DNA of 64,000 nucleotides, taken from a virus. Below, piece after piece: positions 18,101 through 26,097 of this stretch. Made by a program: the position numbers and the translations under genes. Positions within the stretch are counted from its first letter, which is position 1. The number at the start of each line of letters is the position of its first letter. The DNA lies in IMG/VR virus record IMGVR_UViG_3300031787_000089, positions 1 through 64,000 of that record; one strand, written 5' to 3'. Below the pieces are notes generated by a model that worked only from the letters and a program-made list of their open reading frames with translations, searched no databases and was not told the origin of the DNA.

Positions 18101-20912
18101 TGATATAACATTTAGAGTAGCTACAATTACATCTGGTGGCGGAATTTTAAGTGCCAGTAATATTACCGGTACACTACCGGCTGGACAATCGTTCTCGACA
18201 GGATTTATTGCTAGAGGAACGGCAGTTGTACAAACGCCTATAGGTAATGGTGCTTCATTTAACGTGAATAGAGTTTCTGGTTCATACACAGGAATAACAC
18301 TTAGCCAATCTGGGACAGGATATTTGGTAGGAAATTTAATAAGAATTCCGGAGAATTTGTTAGACGGGGAAGGAAACCAAAGTAGAAATTTAATCTTATC
18401 AGTGACTCAAATTGCTGCAGGTGGCGGTATTATATCAGTTTCGACTATCTCTGGAACTGCAAGATCAACTGGCGACCCTGTTCAATTCTTGTCTAGTATT
18501 GATATAAGTGACGGGCTATCCGGTCCATTATTAAATGGAACTACAACAACATATAGTGCTATTGCAAAAATATTGGTAACATTTCCAAGCGGGCATGGAT
18601 TAACTCCCGGATCATCAATATCGGTAGCTATTGGTTCCGGCGGTTCTAATCATGCACTGGCTTCGGGACCTTTCTTTGTTGAAGATGTTCCGACTAAAAA
18701 TACTTTAAGATATACCGTAAGATCTGCAGGACTTATTGGTACATCGCCGGGTATAACTGGATTGATCTATCCAAGAACTGATGCATTCTTCCTACATAGA
18801 CCATTCGATGGAGGTGTGTTATTAAGCACAGGCACCCCAAGTCATGGTGCTCAAGCAGTACGTATGAGTAAAAAATATATTCGTTACCAGTCTGGTAAAG
18901 GTGCAATGTATACTACAGGTGCTCTTTTTGCACCTAGCTACGATATTAGAGGAATTGTTGCAGACGGAACTGCCGTAAACAGTTTAATAACAATCACCAT
19001 CGATGATAACGATCACGGATTACAAATTAAATCCGATGTAAGAATTAGTGGTGCCATAACTGTTGGATATAACGGTGACTACGAGGTTGTTGAAATCCTT
19101 GACGAACGAGTATTTAGAGTAAGAGCACAAACTCAATTAGGTAATGTAGTTGCTGAAATTGGTGCTCAGTGTCAAATGGCTCATACGGGTTGGCACGGAG
19201 CCTATGTAAGAGCTGGCGCTTTTGATGATCAAAATGGTATTTTCTTTGAATTTAATGGCGATGAAATGGCTTTGGTTAAAAGATCTAGTACTTTTCAATT
19301 AGCAGGTACTGTATCAATGAATGTTGATTCAAATTTAGTTACCGGAAGTAACACAAGATTTAGGGATCAACTACAAGAAGGCGATAGGATTATTATTAGA
19401 GGAATGACACACTTAGTTAGTGATGTAATAAGTCAAACTTCGATGACTGTTAACCCTGACTTCAGAGGAGTTGTTAACGTAACAAATGCTAAAGTGTGTT
19501 TAATTCAAGATTATAGAATTCCGCAATCAGAATGGAACCTTGATAAGTGTGACGGTTCAGGTCCAAGTGGTTATATCCTCGATGTAACTAAAATGCAGAT
19601 GATCGGTATGCAGTACTCGTGGTACGGTGCTGGATTTATCGACTGGATGTTTAGGGGACCTAACGGTGATTATGTATTTGCACACAGATTAAAAGGAAAT
19701 AACCTAAATACCGAAGCTTACATGAGAACTGGTAACTTACCTGTACGATATGAGGTGTTAAATGAGGGCGGTAGATCTAAATTAGCAGCTACAATAACAT
19801 CATCTAGCACAAACCTTACACTAAAAGATGCACAATTTTTTCCCGAGGTTGGCACAGTATATTGTGAAAATGAACTGATCAGCTATACTTCTAAGTCTGG
19901 AAATGTATTGGGAGGGTTGACTAGAGGAACATCTTATGTAAACTTTTCAGCCGGTGCTCAGCGTACATTTACTGCCGGGGCAGCAGCAGGTCATGATGCC
20001 AATGTCGGTGTAGTATTAGTTTCGTCAACAGCTAGTCCTTTAATTAGTCACTGGGGTAGTGCGTATATCATGGACGGTCGTTTTGATACAGATCGCGGAT
20101 ATATCTTTAACTATCAGATCACAAATCTTGCAGTTACAAATTTAAAAACCACAGCGTTTGCAATTAGACTTGCACCCAGTGTATCAAATGCTATCACAGG
20201 AGATTTAGGAGAACGCGAGTTATTAAACAGAGCACAATTATTACTTAACTCTCTAGAAGTTGTTGGTGGTAATCCAGCATCATCGGATTCTTTTATTATT
20301 GAGGGTGTGTTAAATCCATTAAACTATCCGTCATTGGCAGCTGATATTACATGGTTTGGTCTAACTTCAACAGCGCAAGGCGGTCAACCATCATTTGCAC
20401 AAATTGCCAATGGTTCGTCAATTACGTTTGCTGGATTTGCTCCAGTGGCAGCAACTCCGACTACTGGTTTTAATACCACTCCTAAAGCTAGATTAAGATC
20501 AGCTATTTTTACTAGTAGTCAAGTAGCCGATGTAAGATTAGGATTTGTAGTTTCTGCAACTGGCGGTGTTCAGTCTGGTACTGTGGTAGAAAGAATCCAA
20601 ACAGATTCTCCAGGAGCTGGCCAAACTACAATTACAATTTCCAAAGACGTCACTGCGGCTGTGTCTGGAAGTGTAACATTTACTTCACCAACATACGCAC
20701 AACCGGGTGAACAGGTATTTGCGTTTGCTTCTCCACAGGGCGTTCGCGAAGTGTTAGATCTTAGTGAACTAAAAGAATTGACTTCTACTGCAATTGGCGG
20801 AAGAGGTACATTCCCTAACGGCCCAGACGTATTGGCAATTAACATTTATTCAACTGGTACTGCTGCTGTTACTGCTAACTTAATTTTACGTTGGGGTGAA
20901 GCGCAAGCTTAA
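15156..20912 (+). CDS. Giant virion protein with LamG-like domain, 1918 residues
   Basis: Paralogue of the 2471-residue protein: DADFEYGLQPTKW (about residue 291), HRPFDGGVLL and IRYQSGKG (about 1214-1250), AFDDQNGIFFEFNG, and a C-terminus with FPNGPDVLAI and RWGEAQA. A concanavalin/LamG-like domain lies at about 820-960 (FSFETFIYIQT, QWIHIAVNR, IKLWLNGVQ, FFDETRLRN), absent from the paralogue. LamG domains usually bind glycans or proteins, so a host-recognition or decoration role is plausible. The stop overlaps the convergent gene by four bases; its terminator lies inside that gene. Confidence 0.7.
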   Translation: MAKIQLREYSFKPGLSYLSNARPNAYDLLLANKTYLKKEATAYINAQVTANIAPFVGYVFNSEKCERDVGYIIDAYLFDLRYGGNEETRRVSSKYWVNDVPQIDGDRQVEIQTHIFLRGIINTYILTNTAAPSYQAVVSQAIIPGKITENGTTARVTELVGILTNVIENGLGALPTEVTGVGRLKFPKKYEQNQILLITNTTKNEIIYDFSDPTAGAVREFIRDETDIFPRLLEWAQGYTQLTLYYNTSTHASTDSIQIFVDENELRTRPYQFGTDAMERQRMAAPQAMLDADFEYGLQPTKWQAISTTRGYPSTYEIPGSDILVVSVTTDASSTTNSIGPSIITVNCVSPHFLTAGTPISIKALASSVTGFSRAEGTFLVNTTPTATSFTYFSKSRVGSISGEVLSTSYTQLRVSGFYTGANIGGPTFSVASQGNSGSFITNLDYVAGENTLAFTGTAPQVGDPLTSNSAQFQATSSATTIFASSLVSGRIAVGQRLTGGSLPVGTRITEQQYGGNNDFVVQRTATGTSGQSTIVVNSAAQIVIGQLISGNNTTIAGLQPGTFVNNIAGTTITLSKALTGNINTTVSFYTPGGIGAYTTSVSTSLVISTLVNASAYNVGTQVSAIRGSGGVVVTAFATQNVEVGATSFTLLDANGVLPGHLINNGSNRAMEVSSVGGNTVSFLSGRTTRLVGSDASYTNLAGTSIASDGAGAISRFTVNAQNQYEFATAIYEGENYVQNDLCKISGDTLEVYASTRFLSRFNIPEGRTAQDSIDFENLYNGTTPSTSGVGLSYSQKKFGRTSAQTARIVGGMIQYAASNDYNTFGNFSFETFIYIQTISGSGANYIVDRRNTSTDNTWWIYVDGTTGNLVFGNSLNSITITGTTDVRTLLNQWIHIAVNRLSDEIKLWLNGVQEGPTANDTTNYQGNTQLTLGGTFDISSTSGINAFFDETRLRNVSTYSDPFTPTSNPFPADAVGATPANDITFRVATITSGGGILSASNITGTLPAGQSFSTGFIARGTAVVQTPIGNGASFNVNRVSGSYTGITLSQSGTGYLVGNLIRIPENLLDGEGNQSRNLILSVTQIAAGGGIISVSTISGTARSTGDPVQFLSSIDISDGLSGPLLNGTTTTYSAIAKILVTFPSGHGLTPGSSISVAIGSGGSNHALASGPFFVEDVPTKNTLRYTVRSAGLIGTSPGITGLIYPRTDAFFLHRPFDGGVLLSTGTPSHGAQAVRMSKKYIRYQSGKGAMYTTGALFAPSYDIRGIVADGTAVNSLITITIDDNDHGLQIKSDVRISGAITVGYNGDYEVVEILDERVFRVRAQTQLGNVVAEIGAQCQMAHTGWHGAYVRAGAFDDQNGIFFEFNGDEMALVKRSSTFQLAGTVSMNVDSNLVTGSNTRFRDQLQEGDRIIIRGMTHLVSDVISQTSMTVNPDFRGVVNVTNAKVCLIQDYRIPQSEWNLDKCDGSGPSGYILDVTKMQMIGMQYSWYGAGFIDWMFRGPNGDYVFAHRLKGNNLNTEAYMRTGNLPVRYEVLNEGGRSKLAATITSSSTNLTLKDAQFFPEVGTVYCENELISYTSKSGNVLGGLTRGTSYVNFSAGAQRTFTAGAAAGHDANVGVVLVSSTASPLISHWGSAYIMDGRFDTDRGYIFNYQITNLAVTNLKTTAFAIRLAPSVSNAITGDLGERELLNRAQLLLNSLEVVGGNPASSDSFIIEGVLNPLNYPSLAADITWFGLTSTAQGGQPSFAQIANGSSITFAGFAPVAATPTTGFNTTPKARLRSAIFTSSQVADVRLGFVVSATGGVQSGTVVERIQTDSPGAGQTTITISKDVTAAVSGSVTFTSPTYAQPGEQVFAFASPQGVREVLDLSELKELTSTAIGGRGTFPNGPDVLAINIYSTGTAAVTANLILRWGEAQA

Positions 20913-21169
20913 GAAGCAAGGCGCTCTAGCTGTTGTCTAAGTTCGTGTAATTTAGAAGAGTCCTGTCGTTGAGATGACAGGACTTTTTTTATGTCATCAA
21001 ACACAATATTTTCAATCTTAGTATCAATTCTGTTCACAAGGTTTTTGTAATCTCTTAAAAGAGATTGTGCAATAACACGCTCTTGTGCGTCGATAATATT
21101 ATCAATATATGTTTGATATCTAATAATATCAGCATGATACGAATGTAATTCACTGATTTTTAAACTCAT
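20909..21169 (-). CDS. Small charged helical protein
   Basis: 86 residues, mostly predicted helix (DAQERVIAQSLLRDYKNLVN, KLHELRQQLERL), with no known motif. It overlaps the upstream Nudix-like gene by 20 bases on the same strand and the giant fibre gene tail to tail by four bases. Codons for residues around 60-70 also form the hairpin that terminates the opposite operon. Possibly a minor tail assembly factor because it is transcribed with gp14/gp15; function unknown. Confidence 0.55.
   Translation of the reverse strand: MSLKISELHSYHADIIRYQTYIDNIIDAQERVIAQSLLRDYKNLVNRIDTKIENIVFDDIKKVLSSQRQDSSKLHELRQQLERLAS
20959..20990 (+). terminator. Terminator of the fibre operon, inside the convergent gene
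   Basis: Perfect 9-base-pair stem (20959-20967 with 20976-20984), 8-base loop, then seven T in + orientation, 47 bases past the stop of the giant gene. It sits wholly within the coding sequence of the minus-strand gene at 20909-21169. Confidence 0.85.
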
Positions 21170-21551
21170 AGTCTTGACTCATAATTAATACTGTATCTAT
21201 TTTTGTTCTAATTAAAGGATTAGTAATAGTTAATTTTAAACCCGTGTGTAAATTTTTTGGAATATCTTCTAAACTAGACCAGCACATTGTTTGAACCTCT
21301 GTAGTCAAAAATTCTTCTTCAACTAAACATATGTAAGTTCCGTATTCAAATCCTTTATCTTCACTGAGATACAGTTCGATTGGTAATAGTTTTCCTTGCG
21401 ATTTTTTATATCGTTCTATTAATTCTTGACCACTTTCAAAAATATTTTTACTTTTTTCAAAAGTAGGTACAGTCCATTTTAAATTTTCATGGATTAATAA
21501 AAATCTTTTAGTTGATGTACAAAGAAATAAAATACCTGCACGTTTTTGCAT
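21150..21551 (-). CDS. Nudix-like protein with degenerate Nudix box
   Basis: 133 residues from ATG 21551; an in-frame TTG at 21611 would add 20 residues but overlaps gp15 and has no ribosome site. The opening QKRAGILFLCTSTKRFLLIH, the WTVP strand and the later GTYICLV and CWSSLEDIP segments fit a Nudix fold. The Nudix box G-x5-E-x7-REUxEExGU is not intact: FESGQELIERYKKSQGK stands in its place and lacks the E-E metal pair. It may be a non-hydrolytic or altered-specificity member. It is transcribed with gp14/gp15. Confidence 0.55.
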   Translation of the reverse strand: MQKRAGILFLCTSTKRFLLIHENLKWTVPTFEKSKNIFESGQELIERYKKSQGKLLPIELYLSEDKGFEYGTYICLVEEEFLTTEVQTMCWSSLEDIPKNLHTGLKLTITNPLIRTKIDTVLIMSQDYEFKNQ

Positions 21552-21561
21552 CAAGTACTTA

Positions 21562-23007
21562 TTAGAGATCCATTCTAAAACGCCAGTAACCTGAACGATA
21601 TTCTCCCTCAAAACTTTTGAGCCATTGAGTTCCGTCCCAGCGATATTGAATACCAGTTTTTAAATTTTGAGTATAAACTGGTAACGTATTGTTTACATTG
21701 CTAGCATCAAACACTATTTGCCATCCTGTACCGGTGTATTCAATAATATCATTAGCACCTGCTTGGAATTGTTCCCATGCAAATACGCCTGTTTTTATTT
21801 GACCAGTTGTCGGATTGTTGTCTTGTTCACCGTCATATGTTTTATTTTCTGTAGTTATATCATCTAGTATTAGATATCTGTTTCCAGCCGCAACTGTATT
21901 GGCTTTAGGATTAAACTTAATTGGATCAATAATAGCATCAATTGTTGTTCGTCCGCTAATAATAGTATTTGAGGGTTTTTCATCAATTGTAATTAATAGA
22001 TATGTCGAATCAACTTCGTTGACTACAAAAGATCCTCTAATTTCAAATCCGTTAGGTTGTAAGAAATATATTTGACTAATACCAGGACGATATCCTTCAT
22101 ATTGTTCAAGAATAGTATTCCAATCTATTCGTTTGCCTAGTTTTGTTGGAGAACCGTTTTCTAATGTTTGAACAGCTTCTCCTGGACTTAGTACACTTAA
22201 ATTATAATCGTTAGCTTGACCGTTATTGCTTTTTAGTAATAACACACCAAAATTACCCGGAGTGTTTACATATTTTAATGGTGGAGTTCCGTTATAAACA
22301 AGATCATTGATATTTCCTACATCGCCTTGGGTATTAAAAATATTCATAATGATATTCTTAACAACTCCAAGACGCTTGACCTTAGCCGGTGGAGTAATAT
22401 AAATGGGCATTTCGCATTCTATCGTACATACATCAATTTCTGATTCCGTACCCTGAGGAATTGTTCTTGAACTAAATGTTAAATTTTTTAAATCAACAAC
22501 ACTTAAACTAGTCCAATCAATATAGTTATCTGTAGTTTGAATTTCTAAACTAGGGTTAAACAGAACCAATATCTGTTCTATTAATTGCAATTTTTGATCA
22601 GTATTACTGGTCCAAATATCAGCCTTCATTGTAAGTTTGAAAGGAGTAGGCATTAGTCTTTCAACAGTATAGCCACCACCTTGCCCACCTTGATAGATAG
22701 GTTCACCAAAATTATCAAATTGATTATAGGTGCGTTCTCTAATGTTTAGTTTACTAACAAAACTAGCATCTGATATTCTAGTGGTGTCTAATTCTAAACC
22801 ACTGATATAGCAACTAATTCTAGGAACTGTTGGTAATTTATTTTCACTATTTTCTTTAATAATAGCAGCTACTGATCTTGATAAATCACCGTACATCACA
22901 GGAACATGGCGAAGATCACCGTCGCCGGCTTGATATTTAAAACCGATGAAGATTCGCATAAACTGTGTTACGTATCTTCTTATTTGTCCATCATAGAAAA
23001 AATCCAT
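21562..23007 (-). CDS. 15: Tail completion / sheath stabiliser protein gp15-like
   Basis: 481 residues. The N-terminal 200 match T4 gp15 landmarks: MDFFYDGQIRRYVTQFMRIF, the RHVPVMYGD strand, LPRIS-like TVPRISCYISG, PTPFKLTMKADIWTSNTDQ, QLIEQILVLFNPSL and a closing MPIYITPPAKV. gp15 caps the finished tail and joins it to the neck. T4 gp15 is about 272 residues; the extra 200 C-terminal residues here contain fibre-like strands ending in an IQYRWDGTQWLKS hairpin. Its ATG overlaps the gp14 stop by one base. Confidence 0.85.
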   Translation of the reverse strand: MDFFYDGQIRRYVTQFMRIFIGFKYQAGDGDLRHVPVMYGDLSRSVAAIIKENSENKLPTVPRISCYISGLELDTTRISDASFVSKLNIRERTYNQFDNFGEPIYQGGQGGGYTVERLMPTPFKLTMKADIWTSNTDQKLQLIEQILVLFNPSLEIQTTDNYIDWTSLSVVDLKNLTFSSRTIPQGTESEIDVCTIECEMPIYITPPAKVKRLGVVKNIIMNIFNTQGDVGNINDLVYNGTPPLKYVNTPGNFGVLLLKSNNGQANDYNLSVLSPGEAVQTLENGSPTKLGKRIDWNTILEQYEGYRPGISQIYFLQPNGFEIRGSFVVNEVDSTYLLITIDEKPSNTIISGRTTIDAIIDPIKFNPKANTVAAGNRYLILDDITTENKTYDGEQDNNPTTGQIKTGVFAWEQFQAGANDIIEYTGTGWQIVFDASNVNNTLPVYTQNLKTGIQYRWDGTQWLKSFEGEYRSGYWRFRMDL

Positions 23008-24209
23008 TAGTTATCTGCCTTTGGTCGTAGTGCTTTACTTAAGCTTTGTTTTTCATCAACGGTTTTTCCATTGATATTATCAGTGTTTGTATTATTAATA
23101 AAACTGGCTTTTTGTGTATTTCTAACATTATAACCTTCAAAACGATCTCCGGATTGTGTATCTGTAGGTCCAATATTGCTCATTGTTGTTCTAGCCACGT
23201 CTTCAACTCTCACCCAATATTTTCCATTATATCTAAATAATCTCTTAGGAGTGTAATCTGTTCTAAGATGATATTGACCCTCTTGTGCATTAACTGGAAA
23301 TGCTAAACCGCTGGTAAATGGGGAACCGTTGGGCGCGGAATCCTGACCTAATAGATAACCGTCATATCCTAATCTATCAGCAGTCTGTAATACCATACTG
23401 ATATCAATTTGACTGTTTGAAGCCGCAACCTGAGCGGTATCAACAGTTACTAATTCTGGTTTACCTTCTTCGTTTACTTGAACAGTATAAAATGCACTGG
23501 TATTGTAACCACTCAGCGGCGCATCAGCTTCTGCTTGATCTAATACTGCCTGAGTAATTTGCATTTCTCGTTCGTAGGTACTCATAACATCTCGCAGTGT
23601 TTGATTTGTACCTTCGCCCGCAACGCCATCTAAAATATCTTTAAATTCTTGACTATCGACTAGAGGTTTGCACTTAGCACGATATAAATGCGGATACCAT
23701 GTTGCACTAAACCCTTCTGCTGCACGAGTAACATCTTCTATAACGTAAAATCTTTTCAATGCAAAATTTAAATCGTTTAATGCAAAATCATCTTTTAAAT
23801 GAGGAAGTTCTATAACATCCCCACTGATTAATTTTCTACCAATTTTTTCAACAGTATCATTTATATGAAAAGTTATAAAAATTGTATCATTTTGTAAAAA
23901 CAATCCAAATTGACTTAGATTAAAATCTAAATCCTGTATGTTATAAACACCACGTAAAATATAAACATCTGGATCATATTTGCGATCTCTATTTTCTAAA
24001 AATAGCAGATCTTGTATTTGTGTTTCGGCTGGACTTCCCTGATATTCTGGGGTGGTAGGAGTATTTTCCAGCGCAGATGTTGATTTTGGTCCTACGTATT
24101 TGTGTATTAAAACGTCAGTACCGCCCACCTGGAACATTTCCCAAATATTTTTATCTATAAATTTGTAATCGTTGCCTTTTTCAGGACGATAAAGTGAAAG
24201 TCTTGGCAT
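23007..24209 (-). CDS. 14: Neck protein gp14-like
   Basis: 400 residues from ATG 24209; the longer frame to 24269 would run through the promoter region and into gp13. Residues about 85-200 have the gp14 pattern: FGLFLQNDTIFITFHI, ISGDVIELPHLKDDF, then KRFYVIEDV. The C-terminal part is lengthened and includes a fibre-type hairpin (GQYHLRTDYTPKRLFRYNG). gp14 with gp13 forms the neck that receives the tail. Assignment is supported by adjacency to gp15 and gp13. The late octamer ends only seven bases before the ATG. Confidence 0.7.
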   Translation of the reverse strand: MPRLSLYRPEKGNDYKFIDKNIWEMFQVGGTDVLIHKYVGPKSTSALENTPTTPEYQGSPAETQIQDLLFLENRDRKYDPDVYILRGVYNIQDLDFNLSQFGLFLQNDTIFITFHINDTVEKIGRKLISGDVIELPHLKDDFALNDLNFALKRFYVIEDVTRAAEGFSATWYPHLYRAKCKPLVDSQEFKDILDGVAGEGTNQTLRDVMSTYEREMQITQAVLDQAEADAPLSGYNTSAFYTVQVNEEGKPELVTVDTAQVAASNSQIDISMVLQTADRLGYDGYLLGQDSAPNGSPFTSGLAFPVNAQEGQYHLRTDYTPKRLFRYNGKYWVRVEDVARTTMSNIGPTDTQSGDRFEGYNVRNTQKASFINNTNTDNINGKTVDEKQSLSKALRPKADN

Positions 24210-24216
24210 AGTACTA

Positions 24217-24224
24217 TATTTACC
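24217..24224 (-). promoter_or_regulatory. Late promoter octamer (GGTAAATA) for gp14-gp15, minimal leader
   Basis: Seven bases separate the octamer from ATG 24209, so the predicted message starts within about two bases of the start codon. Back to back with the gp13 promoter. Confidence 0.5.
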
Positions 24225-24230
24225 GCTACC

Positions 24231-24238
24231 GATAAATA
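24231..24238 (+). promoter_or_regulatory. Late promoter octamer (GATAAATA) for gp13, leaderless
   Basis: GATAAATACTGT is followed directly by ATG 24243. It resembles the extended T4 late consensus TATAAATACTATT, with the expected start at the ATG. No ribosome-binding site is present. Confidence 0.6.
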
Positions 24239-24242
24239 CTGT

Positions 24243-25001
24243 ATGAGCCAAATTAATCCTGAAAGACAAGCTGTTTACGACTACTGCAAAGCCATGCTGG
24301 GCGATGGCATGATCGACGTAGAACTAGATCCTATACATTACGAAACAGCATTAAACAGAGCCCTAGCAACTTTTCGCCAACGTAGCGACAATGCTGTAGA
24401 AGAAAGTATGATATTTTTAACTACAGAAATTGATCAAAACGAATATATATTACCCAAAGAAATACAACAAGTTCGTCAAATATTTAGACGATCGGTTGGT
24501 TCTAGATCGGGTGGCGGCGGGGGTGGCACTGTATTTGAACCGTTCAATTTAGCCTATACAAATACATACTTGTTATCATCTACTAATATGGGCGGACTAG
24601 CTACCTATGAACTGTTTGCTGGGTATCAAGAAATGGTCGGAAGAATGTTTGGTGCATTTATGAACTTTCATTGGATTCCTCAAAGTAGAAAACTAGTATT
24701 ACAACAACGACCTAGAAATAACGAAGAGCTTATGCTTTGGTGTTATAATACTAGGCCCGATAGTTCAATAATCAACGATACCTATGCTAGTCAGTGGATT
24801 AAAGATTATAGTTTGGCTAACTGTAAAATGATACTAGGTCAAGCCAGAGAAAAATTTGCACAAATTGCCGGCCCAGCTGGCGGAACTAGTCTTAATGGCA
24901 CTACATTAAAAACAGAAGCTCAGACTGAAATGGATAAACTAGTTGATGATTTGATGAAATTAGTTCCTGGCGGTCACGGCTATACATTTATTATTGGTTG
25001 A
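24243..25001 (+). CDS. 13: Neck protein gp13-like
   Basis: 252 residues. Marine gp13 landmarks: YILPKEIQQVRQIFRR, then YELFAGYQEMVGRMFGAF, WIPQSRKLVL, ASQWIKDYSLANCKMILGQA, REKFAQIAGPAGGTSLNG and a C-terminal helix. gp13 pairs with gp14 to form the neck collar on the portal. T4 gp13 is about 309 residues. It is divergent from gp14/gp15, unlike T4, where the three are co-directional. A glycine run SGGGGGG sits near residue 87. Confidence 0.85.
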   Translation: MSQINPERQAVYDYCKAMLGDGMIDVELDPIHYETALNRALATFRQRSDNAVEESMIFLTTEIDQNEYILPKEIQQVRQIFRRSVGSRSGGGGGGTVFEPFNLAYTNTYLLSSTNMGGLATYELFAGYQEMVGRMFGAFMNFHWIPQSRKLVLQQRPRNNEELMLWCYNTRPDSSIINDTYASQWIKDYSLANCKMILGQAREKFAQIAGPAGGTSLNGTTLKTEAQTEMDKLVDDLMKLVPGGHGYTFIIG

Positions 25002-25026
25002 TTTTTTACTCTAGATAAATTATAAT
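24998..25026 (+). promoter_or_regulatory. Sigma70-type promoter for the dNMP kinase
   Basis: TTGATT 24998-25003, 17-base spacer, TATAAT 25021-25026. A 20-base leader with CTAGGAGAT precedes ATG 25047. The -35 overlaps the gp13 stop codon. Confidence 0.7.
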
Positions 25027-25046
25027 ACTCTAGTCTAGGAGATATT

Positions 25047-25745
25047 ATGATTATAGGAATCTGCGGTTTTATTGGCAGCGGTAAAGATACTGTTGCAGAC
25101 TATCTAGTAAACTTTCATGGCTTTAGACGAGAAAGTTTTGCATCTACACTAAAAGACGCAGTATCCTCGGTATTCGGCTGGGACCGTACGTTATTGGAAG
25201 GGCGTACAAAAGCCGCTCGTGAATGGCGAGAACAGGTAGATCCTTGGTGGTCAGAACGCCTTAACATACCCACACTCACTCCTCGCTGGGTACTACAGTA
25301 TTGGGGCACAGAAGTATGCCGTAAAGGCTTCCACGATGATATTTGGATTGCAAGTTTAGAAAATAAACTTAGAAACTCTAAAGATTCGGTGGTAATTTCA
25401 GATTGTCGTTTTCCTAATGAAATTAAATCTATACGAGATGCCGGTGGTATTATTGTATGGGTAAAACGTGGCGCATTACCTGAATGGTACGAATGGGCAT
25501 TGAATGCAAATCGGGGCGAGACAGGTAATATGTCTTGGGCAACCAGCAAGCATAATTTAGAAAAAGCGAGAATTCATGCTAGTGAAACTGCTTGGGTCGG
25601 TACTAAGTTTGATCACGAATTGGATAATGATTCTACTATTGATGAATTATATAGTAAAATTAGAAATCTGGTACAAGATCCCCCTGACGCCAACGAACGC
25701 CCTCTTTATGTAGGACTCTCTGACAGTTTGCACATACAGTCTTAA
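25047..25745 (+). CDS. 1: Deoxynucleoside monophosphate kinase (gp1-like)
   Basis: 232 residues. The N-terminus MIIGICGFIGSGKDTVADYL carries the P-loop at residues 7-15. The pattern then fits phage dNMP kinases: SFASTLKDAVSSVFGW, WVLQYWGTEVCR, DDIWI and VVISDCRFPNEI. It phosphorylates dNMPs to dNDPs for phage DNA synthesis in the cytoplasm. T4 gp1 is 241 residues. It has a sigma70-type promoter, so expression is probably early although it is surrounded by late genes. The last 29 codons overlap the antisense HNH gene. Confidence 0.88.
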   Translation: MIIGICGFIGSGKDTVADYLVNFHGFRRESFASTLKDAVSSVFGWDRTLLEGRTKAAREWREQVDPWWSERLNIPTLTPRWVLQYWGTEVCRKGFHDDIWIASLENKLRNSKDSVVISDCRFPNEIKSIRDAGGIIVWVKRGALPEWYEWALNANRGETGNMSWATSKHNLEKARIHASETAWVGTKFDHELDNDSTIDELYSKIRNLVQDPPDANERPLYVGLSDSLHIQS

Positions 25746-25992
25746 GATTATTTGGCCGACAATTGTTTAAATTTTCGTCTATATGATAAACATCAAACTG
25801 TTCTGGATGTTTACTGGTGTAACCACATTTATCACACTTGGATAATTTTTTATATCCCGCTCTATACCATTTTGGTATAACATCATCATTGCCGTAAAGA
25901 CAGGTTTCACACTTACTTCTATAGTAAGTTTTACCATTTTTATGGTAATTAACTGCTGCGGGCCGTAAACCACACTTACATAAGGGTCTCAT
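25660..25992 (-). CDS. HNH-type endonuclease-like protein, antisense to dNMP kinase end
   Basis: 110 residues. It has cysteine pairs CKC (5-7), CETC (28-31), CDKC and CANC, with an HNH core YHIDENLNNCRPNNLKTVC. The residue after the last CxxC is Gln where His is common, so activity is uncertain. Small free-standing HNH proteins in T4-like phages are often homing endonucleases. It overlaps the dNMP kinase by 86 bases in antisense, and its own late octamer ends five bases before the ATG. Confidence 0.7.
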   Translation of the reverse strand: MRPLCKCGLRPAAVNYHKNGKTYYRSKCETCLYGNDDVIPKWYRAGYKKLSKCDKCGYTSKHPEQFDVYHIDENLNNCRPNNLKTVCANCQRVLHKEGVRWRQGDLVPDF

Positions 25993-25997
25993 AAAAA

Positions 25998-26005
25998 TAT
26001 TTACC
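25998..26005 (-). promoter_or_regulatory. Late promoter octamer (GGTAAATA) for the HNH gene, leaderless
   Basis: GGTAAATATTTTT is followed directly by ATG 25992, a five-base gap. An AAAGGG lies further upstream, overlapping the octamer, and would not be in the predicted transcript. Confidence 0.5.
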
Positions 26006-26057
26006 CTTTTTGGCCCCTTTTCTTCTGGTTGTAAGCTACCGTTTTTTCAAAATGGCA

Positions 26058-26065
26058 ATAAATAT
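26058..26065 (+). promoter_or_regulatory. Late promoter octamer (AATAAATA) for the sheath-tube unit
   Basis: 32 bases before ATG 26098, with a GGGAGAT ribosome site in the leader. A strongly translated sheath gene would need such a leader. Confidence 0.55.
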
Positions 26066-26097
26066 ATTAGAGTATTTAATACCGGGAGATTTATCAG

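Noticed and set aside
24210-24269. Longer gp14 start overlapping gp13
   Set aside because: It would cover both late promoters; ATG 24209 follows its octamer by seven bases.
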